10,542 nucleotides of DNA from DATDRS01 sp035291605 (GTDB taxonomy: Bacteria; Chloroflexota; Anaerolineae; Anaerolineales; UBA6663), in contig DATDRS010000367.1 of the NCBI GenBank assembly GCA_035291605.1, positions 1 through 10,542 on the forward strand, given 5' to 3'. Shown here in pieces: positions 1 to 6,323 of the stretch (positions are counted from its first letter, which is position 1; every line of letters starts with the position of its first letter). Both the position numbers and the translations under genes were made by a program. The notes below the pieces were generated by a model. It saw nothing but the letters and a program-made list of their open reading frames with translations. It was not told the DNA's origin and did no database searches.

Positions 1-758
1 ACCAGGCCCATCAGCATGACCGGGATGCGGAGCAGTGGGATGGGGAAGGGGATCATCACGCGCCCGGCGCCAAGCGCTTTGAGGGTGCGCCGCTCGATAT
101 CGAGGATGGTGAGCACCTCCGGCCCGCCCAGGTCAAACGCCTGCCCGATCGTCGAAGCGTCGTCGAGGGATTTGACCACGGCCGTCACCACGTCTTCGAC
201 CCACACCGGCTGGAACCTGGCCTGCCCGTCGCCGATGATCGGGAAGAAGATCGGCGTCAGCGGGATGAGCCGGGCGAACGAGTTGGCGAACTCGTCCTCC
301 GGCCCCCACATCACCGAAGGGCGCAGGGCTGTCCAGGCCAGCCCGGAAGCGGCGACGTGCTCCTGGGCCTTGCCCTTCGAGGCGAGGAAGCGGTAGGGCA
401 GCTTTGAATCCGCGCCCAACTGGCTGATGTAGATAAACCGCTTGACATCGGCCGCCTTCGCCGCGTCCACGACGTTGACCGTGCCCTGGTAGTTGATGTC
501 TTCGTAACGCCGCCCGCCCTTTTCGATGGCGATGGCGGCGGTGTGGATGACGGCCTCGGCTCCTTGGACCGCGTCCCGCAGCGTCTCCGGCCTGGTGACG
601 TCGCCCTCTACCCACTCGACATTCAGACCGGCCAGCCGCCCTTCGGCCTCGGCCCAGGCCCGGCTGCGCACCAGCGCGCGCACGGCCTGGCCCGCCTCCG
701 CCAGCCGCCGGGTGATGTGGCTGCCGAGATACCCGGATGCTCCAGTAACGAGAATCAT
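1..758 (-). CDS. NAD(P)-binding atypical SDR, NDUFA9-like (3' end outside window)
   Basis: This is an atypical short-chain dehydrogenase/reductase with a Rossmann fold; about 252 residues are visible and the C-terminus lies beyond base 1. The N-terminus holds the dinucleotide-binding motif TGASGYLG (residues 5-12), followed by an acidic EGDVT segment near 51-55 and the family-typical RPSVMWGP at about 146-153. The catalytic YxxxK of classical SDRs reads FLASK (124-128), so the Tyr is Phe. That fits the NDUFA9/complex I 39-kDa-like group, where the fold often binds NADPH without clear redox catalysis. The ATG at 758 is preceded by AGGAGG four bases upstream, the best ribosome binding site on this strand. 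It is the last visible gene of the minus-strand group, 75 bp after the glycosyltransferase. A sugar-nucleotide epimerase role is possible but the lost Tyr argues against it. Substrate is unknown. Confidence 0.88.
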   Translation of the reverse strand, partial: MILVTGASGYLGSHITRRLAEAGQAVRALVRSRAWAEAEGRLAGLNVEWVEGDVTRPETLRDAVQGAEAVIHTAAIAIEKGGRRYEDINYQGTVNVVDAAKAADVKRFIYISQLGADSKLPYRFLASKGKAQEHVAASGLAWTALRPSVMWGPEDEFANSFARLIPLTPIFFPIIGDGQARFQPVWVEDVVTAVVKSLDDASTIGQAFDLGGPEVLTILDIERRTLKALGAGRVMIPFPIPLLRIPVMLMGL

Positions 759-833
759 ATGGCCTCCTGATGAACCGTGACGCGGTGCGTGGTCTGTCAC
801 AGATGCAAACGGAACACGGAATCGCGCTACGCT

Positions 834-2816
834 TCATTTCACCGTGATTGTCTCTAACTTCAATCGGTCCCCGACGCTTTCGCCGCCTAGTGTGATCGGC
901 AAGCGCTTCTCGTCAATCAGGTTGTATAAGCCGATCATCAGTGTGTAGTCTCCAGGGGCCAGATCAGCGGGCAGGAACACGCCGTGATTATCGGCGTATT
1001 GTTTGCTCGGTTCCCAACTCGTGGTGATGTTCCGCCCGCCGCCCGGCTCGCCATCCTGCTGGGCCGCCGGGGGCGCGTCGAGCGCGGCGTATAGATGCAC
1101 AAATACTTTATATCGCTCTTTGAGCGCGCTGTCCGTGCGCCAGAACAGGGTGATTTGCAGGAAGTCGCCGGGGGATAAGGCGCTCGACTTGAGCGTGTAC
1201 CCATCGAGGGTAATGCCGCCGAATCTCGCGCCCACGGGAACGGCAATTTCCCTGGCCGGGGTCGTTGCGGCGTAGGTTGCCAGCCGCACCGAGCCGTACC
1301 ACTCATCCCCGGCTTTGAAGGTGTTGGCGTTCAGCCAGGTTTCGACAAAGTGATCGGGGTCGGCCTGCTCGTCGCCCCAGTAGAGGACGAAGATGCGCGC
1401 GTGCTTCGCCGCGATATCCGCGAGCGCCGCAGTGGTGGCCGTTTGGTCCAGCGGGCGGGCGTGCGGGAGCGGGAACACCTCCGCGCCCGAGCGGTGATAG
1501 TAGCCGAAGGCTTCGATTTGATTGGGCGAGATGGTGATGATCGCGTCCCCCGGACGCTCGACGCGCCGGAGGTATTGCTCAATGCCCCGGTAGTTGTCGC
1601 GGAAATAGGCGGGGTTGAAGTAGAGGTTGGTGAGGGATTGGAAAGTCCCAAATCCCAACAGCCAGATCCCAACGGTGCTCAATACTAATCTGATCGCCTG
1701 AGTCAATCTTGCGTATTGCGCGCTGCGTATGGCGTATCGAGGCCTGGGCATGATCACCAACCCATTGCCCATCATCAGGCATAACGGCGGGACGGCGACG
1801 AGCAGGAATTTTGAGAAGGCCTCACCCAAAAGCCCGAAGCCCACCGTCAGCCCGGTCGGGACGACGAGCCAAATGAGCGGGGTGATCGTTTGGCCTCCGC
1901 GCCAGAGGCCGAGGAGCAGCAGCACCCCGACCCCCGCGAGCGCCAGCCTCACCTCGTCTGTTTTTATCGTGCGTCCAAAGGCCAGAAAACGGGCGGCCTC
2001 TGCCAGCGCGGAGAAGAACGGATGAAACTCACGGGCTGAGGGCCACGTGGTGAGTTGGCGATAGGCGGCGGGGAGCCAGGGAATAAAAAGCAAAAAAGTG
2101 ACCAGTTGCAGGCCGATCCACCGGCCCAGGCGTTTGCGCCAGTCGCCGCGGCGGTGGGCAAGCAATCCGCCGAGCGCCGCCAGGTTTTGAGCGGCGAGGA
2201 CGAAGGGGAAAGCGTAGTGGGTGTAGAGGCCGAGGGCGGAGAGGAGGCAATAGGCGAATCCCAAATCCAAACGGCCAAATCCCAAGGATGTGGGGCGGGG
2301 GGCGTATTGCGGATTGCGTGTTCCGTAGGAGGTTGAGGGGGGAGGGCGGGTGGAGCGGAGCCACACGGAGAAAAGCAGGAAAGAGGCCGCGCTCAGGGCG
2401 GCGAGCAGGCTGTACATGCGTGCTTCCTGACCATAGTAGACGAGGAAAGGGTTGAACGCGCTGAGGAGGGCGGCGGCGATCCCGGCCGGCGCGTCGAAAT
2501 ATTCCCGCCCCAGCCGGTAGAGCAGGGCGACCAGGAGGACGCCGGTGAGCGCGGAGAAACCCCGGAGCGCAAGCTCAGATTCGCCGGCGAACGCAGCCCA
2601 GGCTTTGAGCATGAGATAATACGCTGGCGGGTGAATGTCCGCCGCCGCCGCGCGGAGAATATCTCCCGCGCTCTTCGCGGTCATCGCCCGCGAGTTGCCC
2701 TCGTCGTTCCAGTAGCTCTGATATTCGATGCGATAGAACCGCAGCCAGGCGGCGAGGAGCAAGGCGAGGAGGAGGGCCGACTGGTGGAGGTAGCGCGGAG
2801 CAGGGGAGGAGCGCAT
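834..2816 (-). CDS. GT39/ArnT-like membrane glycosyltransferase with C-terminal beta-sandwich domain
   Basis: A 660-residue multi-pass membrane protein of the GT39/PMT/ArnT type, which transfers sugars from polyprenyl-phosphate donors to acceptors on the outer side of the membrane. Visible are a first transmembrane helix (about 13-28), the first-loop acidic pair in WNDEGNS (Asp38, Glu39; the family's catalytic position), IHPPAYYLMLKAW (61-73), and further hydrophobic helices to about residue 396. Residues 400-520 form an outer globular part. Residues about 524-660 look like the beta-sandwich domain often appended to such proteins in Chloroflexota (FVHLYAALD, LPADLAPGDYTLMIGLY). The reading frame is interrupted, in frame, by two pairs of 7-bp repeat arrays at residues about 163-187 and 360-391; the first looks like an inserted loop. 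No clear ribosome binding site precedes the ATG at 2816. Donor and acceptor cannot be told from sequence. Confidence 0.87.
   Translation of the reverse strand: MRSSPAPRYLHQSALLLALLLAAWLRFYRIEYQSYWNDEGNSRAMTAKSAGDILRAAAADIHPPAYYLMLKAWAAFAGESELALRGFSALTGVLLVALLYRLGREYFDAPAGIAAALLSAFNPFLVYYGQEARMYSLLAALSAASFLLFSVWLRSTRPPPSTSYGTRNPQYAPRPTSLGFGRLDLGFAYCLLSALGLYTHYAFPFVLAAQNLAALGGLLAHRRGDWRKRLGRWIGLQLVTFLLFIPWLPAAYRQLTTWPSAREFHPFFSALAEAARFLAFGRTIKTDEVRLALAGVGVLLLLGLWRGGQTITPLIWLVVPTGLTVGFGLLGEAFSKFLLVAVPPLCLMMGNGLVIMPRPRYAIRSAQYARLTQAIRLVLSTVGIWLLGFGTFQSLTNLYFNPAYFRDNYRGIEQYLRRVERPGDAIITISPNQIEAFGYYHRSGAEVFPLPHARPLDQTATTAALADIAAKHARIFVLYWGDEQADPDHFVETWLNANTFKAGDEWYGSVRLATYAATTPAREIAVPVGARFGGITLDGYTLKSSALSPGDFLQITLFWRTDSALKERYKVFVHLYAALDAPPAAQQDGEPGGGRNITTSWEPSKQYADNHGVFLPADLAPGDYTLMIGLYNLIDEKRLPITLGGESVGDRLKLETITVK
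1645..1672. repeat. Intragenic heptamer array, TTGGGAT family (site 2)
   Basis: Four 7-bp units within the glycosyltransferase frame; on the coding strand TTGGGAT, CTGGCTG, TTGGGAT, TTGGGAC. They encode about residues 382-391 (GIWLLGFGT), part of a predicted membrane helix. Confidence 0.8.
1711..1738. repeat. Intragenic heptamer array, GCGTATT family (site 2)
   Basis: Four 7-bp units on the plus strand: GCGTATT, GCGCGCT, GCGTATG, GCGTATC. They encode about residues 360-369 (RYAIRSAQYA) of the glycosyltransferase, in a loop before the helix encoded by the TTGGGAT array. Confidence 0.82.
2258..2285. repeat. Intragenic heptamer array, TTGGGAT family (site 1)
   Basis: Four 7-bp units on the plus strand: ATCCCAA, ATCCAAA, CGGCCAA, ATCCCAA (TTGGGAT on the coding strand). 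They encode about residues 178-187 (LGFGRLDLGF) of the glycosyltransferase. Same family and orientation as site 2. Confidence 0.82.
2302..2329. repeat. Intragenic heptamer array, GCGTATT family (site 1)
   Basis: Four 7-bp units on the plus strand: GCGTATT, GCGGATT, GCGTGTT, CCGTAGG. They encode about residues 163-172 (SYGTRNPQYA). Together with the neighbouring TTGGGAT array, 16 bp away, they make a polar loop of about 30 residues that looks inserted. Confidence 0.82.
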
Positions 2817-2849
2817 GGGAAAGGCCGAAGGCGGAAGGATGCAGCCGCT

Positions 2850-2877
2850 TTCGTCTAGCGTCTAGCGTCCTTCGTCC
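2850..2877. repeat. Heptamer array at the hydrolase/glycosyltransferase junction
   Basis: Four 7-bp units on the plus strand: TTCGTCT, AGCGTCT, AGCGTCC, TTCGTCC. On the coding strand they encode the last residues of the hydrolase (TKDARR) and its TAG stop (2857-2855), then enter the 38-bp gap before the glycosyltransferase. Confidence 0.78.
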
Positions 2878-4573
2878 GCGCCGCGAACCAGAAGACGATG
2901 AAGGCGAGAACAAACACTCCGGCAAGCGGGCCAGTCCGATCAGGCGCGCGGCGGACGACGAAGCCATCCACGAAATTGCCGCCGCGCGCGTTCACGATTT
3001 CCACGTAATGCTGCCCGTCGCGCAGGTTGCGCGCAACGGGGAGGGTTAGCGGGACTTCGTGATCCGTCGAGCGCAGGTCAAGCGTGTGAGTCTGACCATC
3101 CACCCGGATGGTCAGACTCCCGCCATCCGGGTGGCGCATGGTGGAGAGGAGCAGGTCAGTCCCCGCAAACACGAACCACGCCGAGGCGCCAGGGGCCTCC
3201 GCCAGCCTGGCGCGGCCGAACCAGAAGCGCTCACCATCGGCTGACTCCCACCTTTCATCCCAATGCACAGCCCAGTGATCTTCCTGAAACCAGCCGGGAT
3301 ACATGACAGGGAGTTGGTGGGTGTATGCTTTCATCGCGTCGTAGACGGGCAGGAGGGTGAAGTCTGGCTCGGCCATGCGGAAGTAATACCACGCCTGACT
3401 TTTCTCCGAGTCGTCGGCGCGCTTGAAAAACCAAAAGGTGTTGACGCCGATCCACGGCCACTCCGCCTGGGCGCGCTGGTAGGCCAGCGGCGCGTAACGG
3501 GCCTGTTGCGCCTCGGTGACCTGGCCGTAATTCGGCGGAATGCCGCCGTCGGGCGGGACGGCGTTCCAGTTCATCTCCGCGATCCAGATGGCCTTGTGCG
3601 CGTCGCCGTTCTTCACCATGATATCGCGGATGAATTGATTGCGGCCATAATTGAGGATGATCGGGCGCATCCGGCGATCGGTCGGGCCGCTCCATAGGCC
3701 GTAGCCCTGCACCGAGAGGACGTCGAAACAGTCCTTTGCGCCCGCCGCGTACATGCGCTGGAGGAAGACGAAGTCGTTGACGTTGTCCCCGCCGAATTCA
3801 TTCAGCGCGCCCAGTTCGCTGGTCGGGGCGAGGACGCCCGAAAGCACCACGCTGGCCGGATCCGCGGTCTTCAAGCGGGCGTAGGTCTCGCACAGCAGGC
3901 GCGTGTAGGCCTCGGGGTCAGAGGGTTGGTTCCCCCACTCGGGGTAAATGTTCGGCTCGTTCCAGATCTGGTAGTGGCGGATGCGCCCGCGGTAGCGTTC
4001 GGCGGCGGCGGCGGCGTAATCGGCGAAGTCGGCGAAGTTATCCGGGGGCGCGAAGTCCCCGCGGGCCGCGCCATCGTTGCGCGACCATGCTGGCGGGGAC
4101 GAGAGCCGGGCGATGATCTCCAGCCCGTAGGCCTCGGCGAGGCCCACGATATGATCGTACTTGTCCCACGCGGATTTGCATGGCGGAAAGCGGCAGTCTT
4201 CAAAGTTCCCCTTGCCGCTGATCTCGATGTCGTACCACGGGAATTCCTGCCGGATCCAGTGGAAGCCTGCCTCCGCGATGAGTTGCGCCTGACGTTCGCG
4301 CTTGGAAGGCTCCACTTCCTGCTGCAGGAAGGTGTTAATGCCGAACGGGTTGACGCCGTTGTATTCGATGGGGACTTCGGGACGAAGGTCTAAGGGCGGG
4401 CGGATCAGATCGGCGGCCAGGCCCAGCAGGCCGTTCATCTGTGCGAATGGTTGCTCTTCGCCAGTGAGGTCGAAAGCCCACCGGCTGAGCGTCGCACGCT
4501 GGGCGTAGAGGACAAGGCCAATAGCGATGAGCGCCAATCCAACGCTCGGGCGGAGTGACGACCGTCGGCTCAT
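2855..4573 (-). CDS. Membrane-anchored clan GH-A glycoside hydrolase-like protein
   Basis: A 572-residue protein with a TIM-barrel hydrolase domain between two membrane segments. An N-terminal helix (about 11-24, after MSRRSSLRPS) probably anchors it, and a second hydrophobic stretch (about 548-565) precedes a short basic tail. The barrel covers roughly residues 75-420. The clan GH-A signature is clear: YQIWNEPN places the acid/base at Glu206, and WIAEMNW places the likely nucleophile at Glu333. Other barrel-like elements are FHWIRQEFPWYDIE (104-117) and IIARLSSPPAWSR (153-165). Residues about 435-545 look like an all-beta domain. It resembles GH39/GH5-type retaining enzymes, but I cannot assign family or substrate. 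It lies 21 bp after the small CxxC gene and 38 bp before the glycosyltransferase, which suggests joint work on an envelope glycan. The stop codon and the last residues (TKDARR) are encoded by a 7-bp repeat array. Confidence 0.87.
   Translation of the reverse strand: MSRRSSLRPSVGLALIAIGLVLYAQRATLSRWAFDLTGEEQPFAQMNGLLGLAADLIRPPLDLRPEVPIEYNGVNPFGINTFLQQEVEPSKRERQAQLIAEAGFHWIRQEFPWYDIEISGKGNFEDCRFPPCKSAWDKYDHIVGLAEAYGLEIIARLSSPPAWSRNDGAARGDFAPPDNFADFADYAAAAAERYRGRIRHYQIWNEPNIYPEWGNQPSDPEAYTRLLCETYARLKTADPASVVLSGVLAPTSELGALNEFGGDNVNDFVFLQRMYAAGAKDCFDVLSVQGYGLWSGPTDRRMRPIILNYGRNQFIRDIMVKNGDAHKAIWIAEMNWNAVPPDGGIPPNYGQVTEAQQARYAPLAYQRAQAEWPWIGVNTFWFFKRADDSEKSQAWYYFRMAEPDFTLLPVYDAMKAYTHQLPVMYPGWFQEDHWAVHWDERWESADGERFWFGRARLAEAPGASAWFVFAGTDLLLSTMRHPDGGSLTIRVDGQTHTLDLRSTDHEVPLTLPVARNLRDGQHYVEIVNARGGNFVDGFVVRRAPDRTGPLAGVFVLAFIVFWFAARTKDARR
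3088..3134. repeat. Two overlapping perfect inverted repeats inside the hydrolase gene
   Basis: GAGTCTGACCATCC (3088-3101) and GGATGGTCAGACTC (3106-3119) form a perfect 14-bp stem with a 4-base loop. CCACCCGGATGG (3100-3111) is also the exact reverse complement of CCATCCGGGTGG (3123-3134), a 12-bp stem. The two stems share bases, so only one can form at a time. They lie over codons for the C-terminal beta domain (about residues 480-495). Confidence 0.85.
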
Positions 4574-4594
4574 CCAAGATGCCCAATCGGAAGC

Positions 4595-4837
4595 TCAGAT
4601 GTAGCCATTGTTTAGCAGGTGTTCGCCGAAGCGCGGCGCGATGACCTCCGCCACCGGAGGTGCGCTGGCCTGTTCGGGCATGGCCGACAGCACCTGCCGC
4701 TCGGCGAGCGCCGTGGCCAGGGCCAGGCTGATACCGCCGTTCAGACCGGTGATGTCGCGGGGGCCGGCAGAGGCCTGGCATAGGGGGCAGGTGAAAACGG
4801 GCGATGATACGGCAGGGATAGGGTCAGAGGTGGGCAT
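4595..4837 (-). CDS. Small hypothetical protein with one CxxC motif
   Basis: An 80-residue protein that I do not recognise. It has a Pro/Ser-rich start, one CPLC pair (residues 17-20), a small hydrophobic Ala/Leu-rich stretch around 35-45, and the ending GEHLLNNGYI. One CxxC could form half a metal site in a dimer or a redox pair; this is speculation. Support for a real gene: GC-rich third codon positions, a position at the head of the minus-strand group 21 bp before the hydrolase start, and a TATAAT box on its strand (plus coordinates 4848-4853) that would start transcription about four bases before the ATG. No Shine-Dalgarno sequence is present, which fits a near-leaderless mRNA but also weakens the call. 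Confidence 0.5.
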   Translation of the reverse strand: MPTSDPIPAVSSPVFTCPLCQASAGPRDITGLNGGISLALATALAERQVLSAMPEQASAPPVAEVIAPRFGEHLLNNGYI

Positions 4838-4915
4838 AGGTGGAGGGATTATAATCGGGTTTCAGTTTGCAGGTTTTCTAGTGTTTACCCCGAAACATTT
4901 TCTAAGGAAACAGTG
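4838..4915. promoter_or_regulatory. Divergent intergenic region with symmetric -10 box
   Basis: This 78-bp gap separates the minus-strand glycan genes from the plus-strand peptidase. It holds the perfect 10-bp palindrome GATTATAATC (4847-4856), which reads TATAAT on both strands (plus 4850-4855; minus 4853-4848). Starting about seven bases downstream would give a peptidase leader of roughly 54 bases and a leader of only about four bases for the small CxxC gene. I see no good -35 box at the usual distance on either strand, so promoter assignment is inference. The region is AT-richer than its surroundings. Confidence 0.5.
4904..4908 (+). promoter_or_regulatory. Ribosome binding site deciding the M20 start
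   Basis: AAGGA lies seven bases before the ATG at 4916. An in-frame GTG at 4913 would extend the protein by one residue but leaves only four bases of spacing, so the ATG is preferred. Confidence 0.6.
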
Positions 4916-6259
4916 ATGACTGAACCGAATTGGCCTGCTATCACCGATGAAATCGTCCGCCATTTACAAGAGTTGATCCGCCGGGAAACGGTCAATCCGC
5001 CGGGCAACGAGATGCTCGCCGTTGATTACATCGCGGGCGTGCTGCAGTCCGAAGGTATCGAGCCGGTGGTATTCGAATCCGCGCCGAAGCGGGGCAACGT
5101 GATGGCGCGCTTGAAAGGCGCGGGCGAGGCCCCGCCATTATTGCTCTACGGCCATACCGATGTCGTCCCGGCAGAGCCGCAGCACTGGACGCACCCGCCG
5201 TTTGCCGGGGAGGTGGCCGACGGCTACGTGTGGGGGCGTGGCGCGGTGGACATGAAAGGCACGGTCGCCCAGCAATTGATGGTCTTTCTGCTGCTCAAGC
5301 GCCAGGGCGTGGCGCTCAAGCGCGATGTGATCCTGGCGGCGACGGCGGACGAGGAGATTGGCGGCGAGGACAGTTGCGGCCTCCTGTGGCTGGTGCGGCA
5401 TCATCCCGATCTGATTCGCGCGGAGTTCGGCCTCACCGAGTCAGGCGGTTACAATTGGGACTTCCATGGCAAACGCCTCTACACGATCCAGGTGGCCGAG
5501 AAAGGGACGTGCTGGATCAAGCTGCGCGCCAAAGGCCGGCCCGGCCATGCCTCGAGGCCGCACGACGACAACGCAGTCGTGCACCTGGCCCGCGCGGTAG
5601 AGCGCCTGGCCTCGCGCGGCTTACCCTACCATTTGTGCGATGCCGCCGCCGCGTTCCTCGACGCGGCCGGCGCGGCCCTGGGCGGGCCGGCGGGCGAGGC
5701 GCTGCGGAAACTCAAGTCGCCTGAGGGGGCAGCCGAGGTGTTCACTGGCGATTTCCGGCAGCGCGAGCTTTATCGCTTCCTCTTCGCGATGCTGCACAAC
5801 ACGGCCACGCCCACCGGCCTGAGCGCGGGCCTCAAGACCAACGTGATCCCCAGCGTGGCCGAGGCGACGATTGACGGCCGGACGCTTCCCGGCTTTGATC
5901 CGGAGTCCTTCCTGGCCGAAGTGCGGGCGGTCGTCGGCGATGGTTTTGAATACGAGGTGATCAACGCCTCGCCGCCGCTGCAAACGCGCCACGACACGCC
6001 GCTCTTTGCGCTCATGTCCGAGATATTGAAGCGCTACGACCCGGAGACCCACGTCGTCCCGAACATGATGGTGGGCGCGACCGACGCGAAGTATCTCGCC
6101 CGGCTCGGGGTGCCGAGTTATGGCTTTGCTCCAATCCAGTTGCCGTCCGGGCTGGACTTCGATTCACTTTTCCATGCGCACGACGAGCGCGCCCCGATTG
6201 CCGGCCTGGGATGGGGTGCGCGGGTGTTGTATGATGTGGTAAGAGAGTATTGCAGTTGA
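4916..6259 (+). CDS. M20 family zinc peptidase/deacylase (ArgE/DapE/ACY1/CPG2-type)
   Basis: A 447-residue cytoplasmic di-zinc hydrolase of the M20 family, which cleaves amide bonds of small peptides or N-acyl amino acids. The metal and catalytic signature is complete: LLLYGHTDVVP (His80, Asp82), GRGAVDMKG (bridging Asp112), ATADEEIGG (Glu146 general base, Glu147 ligand), TESGG (Glu175 ligand), and a C-terminal FHAHDER (His420 or His422 ligand). The dimerisation domain lies about residues 195-320, with the conserved GRPGHASRPHDDNA (His211). Length is usual for the family. There is no signal peptide. The substrate cannot be read from the motifs: acetylornithine, succinyl-diaminopimelate, acyl-amino acids and dipeptides all remain possible, and no biosynthetic neighbour helps. 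It is the first gene on the plus strand from the divergent region. Confidence 0.93.
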   Translation: MTEPNWPAITDEIVRHLQELIRRETVNPPGNEMLAVDYIAGVLQSEGIEPVVFESAPKRGNVMARLKGAGEAPPLLLYGHTDVVPAEPQHWTHPPFAGEVADGYVWGRGAVDMKGTVAQQLMVFLLLKRQGVALKRDVILAATADEEIGGEDSCGLLWLVRHHPDLIRAEFGLTESGGYNWDFHGKRLYTIQVAEKGTCWIKLRAKGRPGHASRPHDDNAVVHLARAVERLASRGLPYHLCDAAAAFLDAAGAALGGPAGEALRKLKSPEGAAEVFTGDFRQRELYRFLFAMLHNTATPTGLSAGLKTNVIPSVAEATIDGRTLPGFDPESFLAEVRAVVGDGFEYEVINASPPLQTRHDTPLFALMSEILKRYDPETHVVPNMMVGATDAKYLARLGVPSYGFAPIQLPSGLDFDSLFHAHDERAPIAGLGWGARVLYDVVREYCS

Positions 6260-6277
6260 CGGCCTTACCCCTTGCCC

Positions 6278-6306
6278 CCTCTCCTGTCCCCTCGGGATAA
6301 GAGAGG
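6278..6306. repeat. Hairpin between the M20 and lipoprotein genes
   Basis: CCTCTC (6278-6283) pairs with GAGAGG (6301-6306), and the inner CTGTCCC/GGGATAA pairs except for one C-A mismatch and one G-T wobble, closing on a 3-base CTC loop. There is no T-run after it, so it is a poor intrinsic terminator. It resembles REP-like palindromes and may stabilise the upstream mRNA 3' end or reduce read-through. It ends 17 bases before the lipoprotein ATG. Confidence 0.6.
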
Positions 6307-6323
6307 CGGTGAGGCAGGTCTCC

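Noticed and set aside
133..837. Long minus-strand open frame of 234 codons that overlaps the glycosyltransferase stop as ATGA
   Set aside because: It is another frame of the SDR gene; the frame from 758 has TGASGYLG and an AGGAGG site, whereas this one is Arg/Gly/Ala-rich low-complexity sequence.
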